A stretch of DNA of 64,000 nt from Sarcocystis neurona (taxonomy: Eukaryota > Apicomplexa > Conoidasida > Eucoccidiorida > Sarcocystidae): NCBI GenBank assembly GCA_000727475.1, contig KL647315.1, positions 1,328,826 through 1,392,825 of the forward strand, in the 5' to 3' direction. Below, piece after piece: positions 43,701 through 57,800 of this stretch. Below the pieces are notes generated by a model. The model was not told where the DNA came from and searched no databases. It saw only the letters and a list, made by a program, of their open reading frames with translations. Positions within the stretch are counted from its first letter, which is position 1; each line of letters opens with the position of its first letter. Position numbers and translations under genes: made by a program.

Positions 43701-46700
43701 CGCGATCGTCATCCTCTCTCCGTACAGACAGGCACCTATTATCTACACGCACACGTACACATGCATACTTTAACACATATATAATACATTCACAGAGGGC
43801 ACAGCTATATTTCTCTCCCTGTATACATGTTCACATGTATATACACGTACATAAGGCGTGACTGCCTCCGTGTGTGTGTGTCTCTCTCTCTGTATACTCT
43901 CCAGCAATACCCGACACGTCTGTCCCTCTCTCTCTCTATATTGATAGAAACGGGGTGGTTCTCTCTGTACATCCCCCACCACAAATTGCCATACATACAT
44001 ACGTATGTACATACATATATATATAATATATGCGGGGTGACTCTGTGTGTCTGGCGGCAATACAACACATACATAGAAAGAGGGATACAGATACAGATAC
44101 AGAAAGAGAGGGTTCGATAGATATATAGATAGACACGTGGATAGATATAGAGAGATTTGGATGGACGTAGGCGGATAGATACTCTACGTATAGGGTAGGA
44201 TGATGGACGATACAGACGGGATGACTCTGTGTCCCTTTCAGGGAGACAGAGAGACGGAGGGGAAGACAGAGATACAGGAAAGGAGACACATGTAGAAATA
44301 GGTATATAGGCAGAGACAGGGAGACAAACAAATATATAGATATCTAGATATAGGTAGATACATGCAGACATATATTATAGAGACATGTAGACAGAGATAC
44401 AGGTAGGGACATAGAGAGACAGGGAGACAAATAGATGGGAGAAGAAAAGAGGGAGACGGGAGGGAGAACAGGAAGATAGAGAGACGGACATAGATAGATA
44501 GTTAGACAGATATAGACGGAGACACACAGACAAATGAAGAGACAGATGATAGAGAGATAGAGGAAGGGATGAATAGGCTGGGAGAGAGACGAATAAATAG
44601 AGGGGTGCATATAGACAGGCCGACAGACAGGTAGACCCAGCGACAAGCTCGTCGATAGATATAGATTGGTAGGGATTGATAGGTAGATATAGCAAGACAG
44701 AAAAGTAGGCAGATATAGACAGACAGATAGATATAGACAGATCGGCAGGGGGACATCGGGACAGAGAGACAGAGACAGGCCGAGACACCGGTAGACAGCC
44801 GTATAAAGAAATACAGAGACAAACAGGTAGAGAGACACAGAGACAGACAGATAGGGAGACAGATAGATAGGGAGACGGTTGGATAGGGAGACAGATAGAT
44901 AGCGAGACGGATGGATAGGGAGACAGATAGATAGCGAGACGGATGGATAGGGAGACAGATAGATAGGGAGACGGATGGATAGGGAGACAGATAGATAGGG
45001 AGACGGATGGAAAGGGAGACGGATAGATAGAGGGATAGATACAGACACAGGTAGATAGGGAGACGGGTGGATAGGGAGACAGATAGATAGGGAGACAGAT
45101 AGATAGGGAGACAGATAGATAGGGAGACAGATAGATAGGGAGACAGGTAAGTAGAGATACAAAGAGGTAACGAGATAAATAGGTAGAGAGATACAACAGA
45201 GACAGACAGATAGGGAGAGACATGGATGGAGATATTAAAAGAGATATACAGAGACGAGACAGCGAGACAAACAGATCAAGAAAAAGAGAGAGACACAAAT
45301 AGAGAAGGAGACAGACAGAGAAGTCTACATATATATATGTATGTACAGACTGGTAGAGAGATGGAGAGATGGATATAGACGAGAAAGATAGAGAAAGGGA
45401 TAAATGGGCAGAGAAATGAAGAGACGCAGACAGAGAAATGGATAGACATGCATGCACAGGGAGAGATGGAGACACAGAGACAGATAGAAGTACAGACAGG
45501 TAGAGGGAGATCCAAAGATAAACACACAAGGAGACGTGTAGGTAGATAAATGGAGAGTACAGGACGGATATAGACAGACTTCAAGAGGAAAAGAGAGACA
45601 CGCAGATAAAGAGAAAGACAGGTACGGAGACGGCCACAGAGAGACGGACACGAATAGACAGAGACACGCGGACAGAATGGTAGAGGGAGACAGGTAGACA
45701 GAGATAGAAATCCACAAATATAGACATAGGTAGATAGATATATACATAGAGACGGAGACAGACTGGGAGCCAGACGCAAAAAGCGAGAGACGCAGAGACA
45801 GGTGTCTCCGTGTATCCGACCGATAATCGGAGACAGAGAGAAAGTTGTATTGGCGGACATGAAAATAGAGGAAAACGTACAGAGTGGGAGATATACAGAT
45901 ATATCTGGAGAGGCAAATATAGAGACACACAGACACAGGAGACGACGAGAAGGAGACGGGGAGACACGCACAGAAGAGACGTACAGGGAGACGGAGACGG
46001 AGAAGCGGCCCGTCTCTGTGTGTCTGCATGTGTGTGTGTGCCGTCTTCAGCAATACCACCTCGCCACACATATATATGCCCCCCCTGCTGGGTGGTCGTG
46101 CTGTGCACACCAGCAGGAATGGGTGCCTTTCACACATCGACTACGTCTCCTGCTGCTTCTGTTGTGGGAAGCACACGCGGGTAGAGCGACACTCCACGGT
46201 GTGACCGGCTGGTCGGTCTTCGATTCTCTTCAATGAGTCCCCCTCCTTTTCCTCCCTGTCTCTTCCAGCGGAAGGTCGGTACTCACAGGTGCCCCCCCCC
46301 AAAACACGCATGAAGAGCGACAGAAATTTCTCTCGTCTTCTCCCTTCCTATATCTGTGTGTGTGTAAGTGTCTGGGACTGCCTTTCTGTTCCTCCCTATT
46401 TCGCGGCCTCTGCAGAATGCATGCAGTCACCCACGCACACACGCACGTGGACCCAACACGAACAGACTTATTGGACGAAGACAAGGAAGAGGGGGAGTGT
46501 CTCCTGCCAGCGCAGGTAGATTTGCCAGAAGACAGAAAGAAAAGGAGAAAAATTATCTCTCTGTCTCTGTGTCTGTGTCTCTGTGTCTCTGGGTCTCTGT
46601 GTGTCTGTGTGTCTGTCTCTGCCCCTCCGTCTCCGTCTCGCTGTCTCTGTGTCTCTGTCTCTTACAGCTTCGTATCAACTGCCTCGCTCATTTGTTGCAT

Positions 46701-49700
46701 GTCCTCTCCAGTCTCGGCCAGTGCTTCAAGTTCTCCGTCCTCTTCAGCTGCGTAAAGTCCGGCTGGTGCAGCAGCAGCAGGTCGTTTCTTCGCGTCCGCT
46801 GCTCCTGCGGCCGCAGGGTCCTCCTGTTGCTCCAGCAGCTGCACACGCTCCAGCCATTCGTGCAGACTGCGGCTGTTGCTGCTCCGCTGCTGCGCGTCCT
46901 TCTGCAGCAAAGGATTCGGCGGCAGCAGCGGCTCCTCCTGCGTCCCCTCTTCAGACGAACAAGCTGCAGCAGCAGCAGCCGCGGCAGCAGCAGCGGCAGC
47001 CGCGGCAGCAGCAGCAGCAACAGCAGCCTGAGATGCGCGAGAGGGTCCGAAATCTTGCGCTGTTGTTGCTCCTGTTGCTGTTGCTGCTTCTGCTGCTGCT
47101 GCCTCTGCTGCTCCTCCTTCTTCTTTTTTGGCGCTTTCTTCCGAGACGCCAACAGAGTCTTCAGGAGCCGCGCCGGCAGCAGACACATGGAGCGCCCTGC
47201 AGAGAAAAGGGAGAAGACGACACTGCAAGAGAAGCCGTGGACCCACACCCGAATATCGCTGTCCTGTCCCTGCGCCGTCCTCTGCAGCAGATCAGTTCTA
47301 CACTGGCAGCAGCAGCAGCAGCGACCTCCCGTCTACGGTAGCAGCAGCGGCAGCCAGTGCCACCACAGCAACGGTCAAAGCCGCAGCAGCAAAGTAGCCA
47401 CAGCAGCCGCAGCGAGGCCCTCTGTATCAGCAGCAGCAGCAGCTCTCGGCGATTATCTTGCGGCACGCCAGCAGAGAAGAAAACAGGCGCTGCTGGGAAG
47501 GCGGCACAGCGACAGCAGCTGCGCCCGTGCCAGCAGCGCGGCAGCAGCAGGACGCTCGCACAGGAAGGGAGGTAGAACCTCGCCAGCAGCACGTCCCGTC
47601 GAACAGACAGGGTTATTAGACAAGAAGAAGACTTCATCATCTCTGTGAATACAGCAAGAAATTGCGGCACGTATGCATGCGCGGGTAAGGGACCTACGTG
47701 TCAGCGCCTCCTTCAACGCCGTGGGTCGCTTCTGCATGCCTTGGCCGTGCTGTGTCTCCTGTCTCTTCTTCGTTTTCTGTTTTTTGTCGTTCCCCTTCTA
47801 CGTCCTTCTCTTCTGCGTCTTCGTCCTCGGGCTGCGCATGAGGGTGAGCCACCCGACCAGCTGCACCGGCGTCGCCTGAGCGGCCGCGCGTGCACGCAGC
47901 AGCAGGTGGAGAGACACAGCAGCAGCAGCAGAGGCAAAGCAGAAACGACGCGACGATGATGAAGAAAAAGAAGATACCGAGGAAGTTGGTGCTCACACAA
48001 CGAGGAAAAGAGGAACAGGCATCGTGGGACAGAGACGCCACTTTCCCCCCCTCCATCGCCGCGTGGCTCAGCAGGAGGAGACACGGCTGGAAAAGGAGAG
48101 GAAGGGCGAAAGGAGGAGACAACGCGACAAAGAACGCGAGAGAACGGGAGAGAAAAGGGGGAAGACACGGAGAGACAAACAGAAGACAAAGAAAGAGACG
48201 AAGAAACGGAAGCACAGAGACAGAGGGAGACACGGGGAGAGGAGGGATACACGGAGAGGAGGGGGACACGGAGAAGAGGGGGACAGAAAGACAGGGGGGG
48301 GGGACACGGACACAGAGGGAGACACGGAGGTGAGGGAGACAGCGAGAATGGGGGAGGCACGGAGAAAGAGGGAGACACAGAGAGGGGGGAGACGGAGACA
48401 GAGAGGAGGGAGACACGCAGAGGGAGACAGCGAGACATACNNNNNNNNNNNNNNNNNNNNNNNNNNNNNNNNNNNNNNNNNNNNNNNNNNNNNNNNNNNN
48501 NNNNNNNNNNNNNNNNNNNNNNNNNNNNNNNNNNNNNNNNNNNNNNNNNNNNNNNNNNNNNNNNNNNNNNNNNNNNNNNNNNNNNNNNNNNNNNNNNNNN
48601 NNNNNNNNNNNNNNNNNNNNNNNNNNNNNNNNNNNNNNNNNNNNNNNNNNNNNNNNNNNNNNNNNNNNNNNNNNNNNNNNNNNNNNNNNNNNNNNNNNNN
48701 NNNNNNNNNNNNNNNNNNNNNNNNNNNNNNNNNNNNNNNNNNNNNNNNNNNNNNNNNNNNNNNNNNNNNNNNNNNNNNNNNNNNNNNNNNNNNNNNNNNN
48801 NNNNNNNNNNNNNNNNNNNNNNNNNNNNNNNNNNNNNNNNNNNNNNNNNNNNNNNNNNNNNNNNNNNNAGAGAGAGGGGGAGACATACAGAGGGAGAGAG
48901 GGAGACAGAGAGACACATGGAGACGCGGAGAAGAAGGGGGGGGGGGCAGAGAGACGGAGGGAGACACGGGGAGAGAAGGAGAGAAGACGCGCGGAGAGAA
49001 GGAGAGAAGACGGGTGCAACGGCAGTACAGATGAATAGACAGCAGCAGCGCGTTTCCTTGGCATGTCTTTTTGTTGGGAAACGCCTCGTCGAACGTAGCG
49101 AAGCTGCGACGCATGCGCGACGCGACTGCGCTGCTCACTTCCCCCCGCCGAGGCGAGCGACGTGCATGCGTTCTCCCCTACGTTCCTTCCCCTTCAAAAA
49201 CGAGAGGAATTTGATGAGCACGCATGCACTCACATTGATACACACATTTATACTTTGAAGAAGAACTCCTGTACATCCCCCTCTTCCTGTACATCCCCCC
49301 CTTCCTGTACATCCCCCCCTGCCCTCTCCCTTCCCTTCCCCCCGCCTGGTCTGTGCGGCCACATACTACGGAGACACGTGCAGCTCCCGTTCGTCGACAA
49401 CGGCGGGCAGCAGCAACGACGCGTACACGAGATCGCAGCAGGAGCCCAGCAGCAGCCGGCACTGGCACTATGCATGCAGGAGCAACCACGCACACGCAGT
49501 AGCAACGAAGCAGGCAGCAGATGGCAGCAGGAGTAGCCCAGCAGCAGCCGGCACTGGCACTATGCATGCAGCAGCAACCACGCACATGCAGTAGCAACAA
49601 AGCACGCAGCAGATGGCAGCAGGAGTAGCCCAGCAGCCGTGGAGCAGCTGGGCAGGTGCTCTGTCTTCGTCCAGCGTCGCGACGCAGGTGGAAGACGCGT

Positions 49701-51777
49701 GAGGGAGGACGGCCTCAGAAGCATCTCTCAACTTCGAAGAAGAGAAAGACGTATCTGCTTGGGAGGTTCGTTTCTCTTCTCGAAGAAGAAATTTCTTCTC
49801 GTCAGTGAGGCGCGCTGCCGCTGCGTTCTGCTGCGGCAGCACCACCCCTGCGCGGCCTTCTGTTCTCTTCAACGGCAGCAACTCTCCCCTCGCAGTACTG
49901 CTGCTGCTGCTGTCACACGCTCTCCCCACACGTCTGCTGCTCTCGAGATGGGAAGCGGACGGCGAGCGACGCGCACGCCCAGGGAAATGAGGGACTTGCA
50001 GAGAAGATGCACGTGTCGACAGCAAGGGAGAGGAAGGGACGTTGCCGCAGAGACGAGACGGCAAAAACGCATGCAAGAAGGAAGAGAAATTGGCAAACAG
50101 CAAGAGGCAGGATGGAAGACGGAAGAGGGACTCTTCGAGCAGAGACGAAATGAATTCACCCGGAGAAACTGCCGTGGAGAAGATGCGTCCGCAGAAGACG
50201 CAGCCAGCCGCGCGCATGCATCACAACATTTGTCTCTGCGGAAGGGAGACGAAGATGCAGACATGCTGCTCGCCTCGGAGACGGCAGCGACGCACAGAGA
50301 CGCCAGTCACGTCTCCCTGTCTCGCCGTGTCTCCCTAATGTCCATACTTCTTCTCCTCCGTAGTGTTGGACACTTCTCTGTGTCCGTCGGTTGATAGCTG
50401 AACATATACGTGCGAACGAATTCTCTCGTGGAAGAAGAAAAAGGAGACCAGAGAAGGGCCGACGAAGAAGGAAGGAAAAGGACGGAGCAGAGAACTCCGC
50501 AAGACCGCGTGACGCAGGCCCTCACAAGCACAGCTACACCGGGGAGCAGCAGCAGCAGCACAGGCACCAGCAGAAACAGCAGCAGTAGCAGGAGAGGCAG
50601 CAGCAGCAGCAGAGGCAGCAGTAGTAGCAGAGGCAGCAGTAGCAGCAGAGGCAGCAGCAGCAGAGGCAGCAGCAGCAGAGGCAGCAGCAGCAGAGGCAGC
50701 AGCAGCAGAGGCAGCAGCAGAAGCAGTAGATCGAATCGAAGTGACTTACTTCTGTCTTCTTTTCCTTCGTCTTCTTCGGCCGCTGTTTTCGGTTCTTCTT
50801 CTGCTGCGACGGAGTTTTTTGGGCCTTCCTCAACGTCACTGACTTCTTCTTGTCCCTGCTGTTGCTGCTGTTCCTGCATTTCTTCCTCTTCTCCTTCTTC
50901 GTCGGTTCCCGTCTCTGCTGCTGCTGCTCTCTCCGCGTCACGCCCTCTTTCCTGCTGCTCTGCTTCTTCGCACATTCCCCGCGCCGCATCGCCTTCTCTC
51001 GTCGCTTCCCCTTCTTCTTCTTCTTGTTTTGACGCTTCCTGCTCTTCTTCATCCGCGCATGCAGCAAAGGCCTCTTCTAAAGACGCGTCGTCCGCGTCCG
51101 TCTCTCTCTGCGACCGCTGCTCCGTCTCCTGCTGCTGCTCCTCCTCCTCGTCCTCTGCGCGCTGTCTCTCTTCTGCAGCATCTTTGCTGCTTCTTGCTGC
51201 TCTCCCCTTTTCCTCTCCTTTATCCTCTTCCGCTTTTTCTTCTGCTGTCTCCACCTCTCCCACGCGGCGGTCTTCTGCTGCTCCTCCGCCTGTCTCGTCT
51301 CCTTCCTCGGTACACTTCTCGTTCTTCTCCGTCTCCTGCTGCTGCTGCCCTGCATCCTCTTCCTCTTCCGCGTCTCCTGCTGCAGCGCCCTGGGCAGGTT
51401 CCACTGCTACTTCGTAGCGAGGCACAGCAGCCGCTTCGCCTTCCTTTTCTTCTTCATGCTGCTGCTCCTCTTCTCGTTCTCCTTCTGGCAGCTGCTCATC
51501 ACCTTCCCCTGCTTCCTGCAGCCCAGCAGCAAAAAACGTTGCAGCACAGCACTCCTCACTGAAATTCCTACAAAACAGCAGCCCTCAGCGCAGTAGAGCG
51601 CGCTGCCTGCAAACGTACGCAGTCGCCTATATTCTACCTGTACACCTATGCACGTCTACATACAAATGCATGCATATATGTGAATACGCATGCATATGTA
51701 CAAATGCACACATGTATACATGTACAGGAATGTGCATGCATATATATGAATGTGCACGCCCATATACAAACGCATGC

Positions 51778-51814
<37 letters not shown>

Positions 51815-54800
51815 GTACATGTATGCATGCATCTATACGCACGCGCACGCATACACACAAATGCACGCATATATATGGATATATATGTATGAATACGCAC
51901 GCATTTGTATGAACGTGCATACACGTATATGAATGCATGCGCACAATATCCTGACGCACATATATATACAGACATTGCGGGAGGTGCCTTGGGCTTGCAA
52001 GGAAGCTTCACAGAAGAAGAAAGCCGTTGTGAAGAACAAACGGAGGATGATTGACCTGCTGCAGATCGGAATGAAGTTGTCTGCGCGCATGCGTGGGCCT
52101 GTAAAGTCCGGCCAACACACCGCGTCCGATGAGTGACGGCGGTTTTCGCTTCCACATGCATGCACTTGCTCAGCAGCAGCAGCAGCAGCTTACCATGTCC
52201 TCCCCTTCTTCTTCTTTGCCTGATTGCTTCTCGGCTTCGTCTGTGGCCTCTTGCTGCTGATGCTGCTGCTTCTTCTTCTTCGCGTCTTTCTCCTCTGTTT
52301 CTTCTCCTTGTCGCTGCTCTGGGGCCCCCGCTGCCCACTCCGTCTCTTCGTCTGCTGCTTCCGCTCCAGCTGTCTCGATAATTTCTTCCTGCTGCTGCTG
52401 TTCCTGCTCTTCCTTCGCGCTGGCGCCTTCCTTGTCCCATCTACTGCGCTGCAGCTGCCCGCCTTCCTGCAGCGACACGTTGCCTTCCTCCTGCTCGAGT
52501 TCTTCTGCCGCTGCTCCCTGCTGCTGCCGCTGCTGCTCTGTCTCCTCCTCTGCTGCAGCGCGTTCCTCCTTCTCTGCTGCTGCTTCAAAGTCGAACGACA
52601 CGTCCACGGCCGGCTCCTGCACACACGCAGACGTACCCCCGCAACCCCGCGCGGCAGCACGCTCATGCAGCAACGCATGCATGCAACGCACGCAGGCAAC
52701 ACACGCCGGCGCATTCGCAGTGACGCATGCAGCACAGTCACCTCGACAGCAAGTATCTGCTGCGTGAGTGTGGACCTCCTTGCATATGCGCATGCAGAAA
52801 TACAGACCGCACCACAACGCATGCAGACTGCCACGCATGCACACACACGCGTGAACGCATGCGCAGCTGCGTGCAAGAAGCCGGACGCTGCACAGATATA
52901 TATATATATATATATATACGTGTATACTACCCCCACGAACAGGCAGACACACAGAGACCTCTGCAGCAGAAACAGGAGCCACACATACATGTGGAAGGAG
53001 ACTCTTTTTGAACGCGTGTGTGCATGCGTGCCAGAGACTGTGTGGGGTCGCGTCTACCTGCTGCTGACTCTCTTGTTTTTCGCCCTGTCCGGCAGCGTCT
53101 TGCTGCTGCTGCTCGTCGTCTGCTTGCTGCTGCTGCTGCAGCGTGTCCAGCTGCCATTCGTCTTCGATCTCTTCGCTGACGTTCGTCGCTCCTGCTGCTG
53201 CTGCTTCGTCGGCGAGTCCCAGGCCCCTTCCGGTCGCCTGCTCGAGCTTCTCTCCTCTCTGTGGCTGCCGCTTCTGCTGCACGCTGCTGCAGTAGTACCC
53301 ACGCGCCAGCAGCTGCTGCACCTGCTGCGCTGTCGCCAAGCCAATCCTGCTGCTTCCTTCTAAGGAATCGAACGCGCTCAGCAGCACGCCCATCCCGCGA
53401 CGTACGCACAGCTGCAGCAGCCTCACCAAATAAAACACCGCTACTTCCCCTTCCCCAGCCTCCTGTCCCTCTGCTGCTCCTCCTCCTCCTGCTATTCCTG
53501 CTGCTGTTTCTGCTGCTGCTCCTGCTTCTGCTAGTCTTTCTGACGCTGTCCTGTCTGCGGTTGCTGTGCTGGCTGCTGCTGCTGCTTCTGCGACAGCGTT
53601 GTCGGCAGACAGACGTAGCGACGGAAGCGACATGCAGAGCTTCCGGCATGCAGCTGCAAAGGAGGGAAAAGCGAAGACGTGGTCCAGAGACGGCAGCGGG
53701 AACGGCGTAAAGGCAGGGTGCGCTTCCTCTTCCTCTTCTATCTTCTCGTTCCCCACAGCAGCAGCAGCGGCAGCACGGCGCCGCAGCAGAGTCCTGTCCA
53801 CACCGATATTTGTTGCTGCTGCTGCAGCTGCTTCTTCTTCGCGTGCGGTTCCCGCTCCTGTTTCTGCTGACACGGCTCCTGCCGTCAAGTCTGCAGGCGT
53901 GGAGGCGCCTCGTAGTAGCGCTGCCAGCTGCTGGCTGCAATTTTGAACAGCAGCTGCTGCAGTTGCTTCTGCATCGCTGTCTCGTGGTGCTCCTCCCCTG
54001 TCGGTAGGGGGCCTGCATGACGCTGCTGCTGCTGCGATAGACTCGCCTCCGCCGCTGCTGCTGGCCGACGACAGCACAGCGCTGTGCTGCAGGGTGGCTC
54101 GCGTGGCTCGCTCAGCTGCGGCCACGACGTCCCGCAGCGTGTCTATACAGACAGCAGGCGCGTCTGCTGCCAGCAGCAGGGGAGTGGCCGCGGCGACTCT
54201 TTGCTGCTGCTGCTGCAGCTGCTGTGCGACTTCTTCAAGCAGCTTCAGACGTACGCGCAGCCGCAGCTCCTCCTGCCGCCCAGCCGGCGCAGCAGCGACT
54301 CCCGTAGAAGCGTCCCCTTCTGCAGCAGGCAACGACGCATCCGCAGAAGAAGAGGCAGCAGCAGCGGCAGAAGGCGAAGAAGTGAAAGAAGGATAAGACG
54401 CAGCAGCGGAGGCAAATGAAGAGTACAGATGCAGCTTTTCGTATTGCAGCACTCGCCACTCTGGCGAGGAAAGCAGCAGCTGCTGCACCTGCTGCAGAAC
54501 TTTGTATTCCTTCCTCAACAGCCGCCTCACACTTTTCAGCTGATTGAGGCGTGCTTCGTCTGCCGCTCTCTGCTGCTGCTGCTTCTTCTGCTGCTCCCCA
54601 GTCTTCTCGGCGCTGCTGCTGCCGGTGCTTCTCCTGTGTTCGGCAGCTGCGGCAGCAGCAGCAGCGGCGAGCGCCTGCTGGGGGGCCGCGGTGGCGGCAG
54701 CAGCAGCTTCGTCAGCGGTGTTCTCTGGCGCACATACACCCCAGCTCTTCGTTTCCTGCTGTCGTTGCTGCCGCAGCAGCCGCTGCACGTCCATCTCCTT

Positions 54801-57800
54801 CGCTGCCTCTGCAGCTGTCTGCAGCACGCCAAGCAACTGCTGGAACGCGACGCTGCTGCGCTGCAGCATATGCAGCAGCAGCTCGAAAGTATCAGCAGGC
54901 AGCAGCAGCGACTCTTCCCCTTCCGCGCAGCTAAGAACTGCCAGGTAGTCCAGCGCATGCTGAAAAGTTCGCGCTGCTGCCCAACAGCGGCCGCGCTGTT
55001 GCTGCTGCAGCAGCAGCAGGCCAGCGACCGACCCGAGCAGCAGCGGGTAGTCCCTTATGACGTCTCTATGCGGCGCAACCCCCTGCTGCTGCTGCTGCAG
55101 GAGAAGCAGCAGCTGCTGCAGCTGCGCGTACCAGGCCTGTGCCGCAGACTGCCACACGGAGCCGAGGAATGCAGGAAGCAGTCTGCAGGCAGCGGCAACC
55201 GCAGGCAGCGACGCACGCGGCGCAGCAGCAGCGTCCGGAAGACGCAGCAGCGACCGGACAAACCCTTGTCGGCAAGTGCTGCCACTCCTCCTTCCCCAAA
55301 TTGCCGTCGCGTCTCGGTGTCCCCACTGCTGCTGCTGCCGCAGGTGTCTTGCGGAACGCAGCAGCAGCTGCCACGGCTTGCTGGCGTCTCCTTGCTGCGG
55401 CGCGCTGCCGCCTATATCAGCGGCAGCAGGAGCGCAGAACGCAGAGAGCGGATGCGGGTCGGAGGCCGGCGTCGGAAGGCCGCATGCATCGCCGAGCAGC
55501 AACGGCAGCAGCGACGGCGTCGCGGCAGCACGTAGAACCGGCACATGAAGGACCCGCAGTAGCGCATGTTTGAAACTGCAGTACATCCGCTGCAGCTGCT
55601 GCGCTGTATACGGCACCTTGGGCCTCTGCTGCTGCTGTGGCTGCTGCTGTTGCTGCTGCTGTTGCTGCTGCTCTTGCTGTCGTGCTGCAGCAGCAGCGGA
55701 AACCGCCGCACGAGCGCAGGCGAACTCCGTCACTTGCTCAAGATACTCCTGCGCAAGAGCCGTCACCGTAGGTGTGGCAGCTGCAGTCCTCAGCACAGAT
55801 CCACCAGCAGCAGCGGCGGCAGAGGAAGCAGCACACGCGTCAGCAGCAGGTGCAACCGAGTAGCCGCCGTAGCCCCAGAGACGCAGAAGCAGCGGGTCCT
55901 CCCCACTTTGCTGCTGGTACCAGTCTCCCACGCCTTCTTCTGCTGCTCCTGCTTCTCCAGCTGCTGCTGCTGCTGCTTCGCTTTCTTCTTCCTGCGCGCG
56001 GCGTTCGGCACAGCAGGGAAATAGCGCCGCGAGGATGGACTGCAAGCTGCTGCTGCTGCTGCTGCTGCTCGAGCTGCTGCGGCACCCGGCGCCGCGAGTC
56101 GCCGCTGGTGCCGCCGCAGCCGCAAGAGGAGAACGAAGCGGCTGAGACAGCAGAGCAGCAGCCAGGCGAGCTGCTGCTGTCTGCACCGCAGCAGGCAGCA
56201 GGGCAGAATCTACCGCAGGCTGCAGCAACACGCCTTCGTAATTTTTGATCGCTTTGCTGAGCTGAAAGTGGCCCCGCCTTACTGACCTGCACAGCAGCAA
56301 CAGCAGCAGGCAAGCAACACCACGTATCTGCGCCGAGAACGAGGAGGACGCAGAACATCTGAAGCGCCGTCCTCGTCGTGCTTTTCTACGTTGGAGGTAC
56401 TTCCCTCTACCCAGGCACTTGGAGCAGCATATCAATCTATACAGACGTGACTACGTCCAACTCCCCAATATCTGCCTATCTATAAGACATATATATACCC
56501 TTGCGTCTACCTATTTAGACTCCCTACACTGATGTATTTCTATCCCTGCGTGTATATATGTCATCTCTCTCTATATATGCATGCATCCATGCGCGTATCT
56601 ATGTAGGCCCCACATATATAAAAATGAATGCAGGCACAAGTACCTGTGTGATCGATACACACGTATATATATGAATGTGGATACATTTGTATATCTACCC
56701 CCTATCTACTTACAAGTATGCGCGTCCATTCCTTTCCATATATGTCTATATTATGGATTCGTATCTATAAATATCTACACATTTGTTCATGCATGCACAC
56801 CTATTTAATCGAGAGACCTACAAATGTGGACACATACATCTATGTATCCAGTATCCATCTACTTGTCTATACGCATGCACCTATCTACCTGACTTACCTA
56901 CATCTATATCTATATCTATCCACATATACTTCCACACACACATATATATATCTGTGTCTCTGTCTCTGCCTATATATATATATGTACACACACGAGGAAG
57001 AACAGATGTGTAGTTGCTTGATAGGGGGAAGCAACTGAAGAAGCTAAAAAGTGCGTACGAGTATATAGAGATGTTCGTTTCTATTAGACTGAGATGTTTG
57101 TTTTTATTAGACGAAGAAGGCATCAACCCGCAGAGAGGGAAGAAGACTGATCGAAGAGGGGGGAGCGAAGGACGGAGATTCGGACATACTCCTTCATAGC
57201 ATGGCGGTTGTGAAGATCCCAGCGAGTTCTGCTGATGATTTCTGCTGCCTTCGCGTCGAGCAGCAGCCGGCCCTGCTGCTGCGTGGCCTCGACGGCAGCG
57301 AGCCACCCGCCGCCCACGGCGAAGCGATGCAGATGCTGCAGCAGCACGCCGTTGCTGCTGGGCCAGCAGCCACCTTTCGCCTCCCCAGCAGCGCCACGCC
57401 AAGACGCAGCTGCTGGGGAACAAAGTCCTCCCGAAGAAGGAGTCTCCGCTGCTGCTGCCGTCCTCTCTTCCCCGGCAGCAATACACGGCGGCTGCTGCTC
57501 TTGAAAAGATGATGCGGCACGTTCTCCCGGCTGCTGCAGACGCTGCTGAGGCGATCCCGGTAGCAACGCCGCTTCCTCGGTCTCCTCTGCTCCATTCTGC
57601 TTCTGCTGCTGCTGCAACAGCGCCGGCTCCTGGAAAAAGGCAGTCTGCTCCATGAGCTCCCGTTGCTTCCCTCGGTTTTGCTGCTGCTGCTGGGTCTGCT
57701 GCCGCTGCCGTAGCTGTTGCACATAGAGAAGCTGCTGGTATTCTCTTTGAAGAGTGCCGCAGACTTCGATCATTTGCACGCGGCAGTGCCACTGGCCGAT

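Noticed and set aside
44375..45529. 384-codon minus-strand frame of SLSICLPIYLSPY-type repeats
   Set aside because: It is a translation of the GATAGATAGGGAGACA minisatellite, not a gene.
47694..49064. Long minus- and plus-strand frames running through the N gap
   Set aside because: They consist of minisatellite and unknown bases; no splice support.
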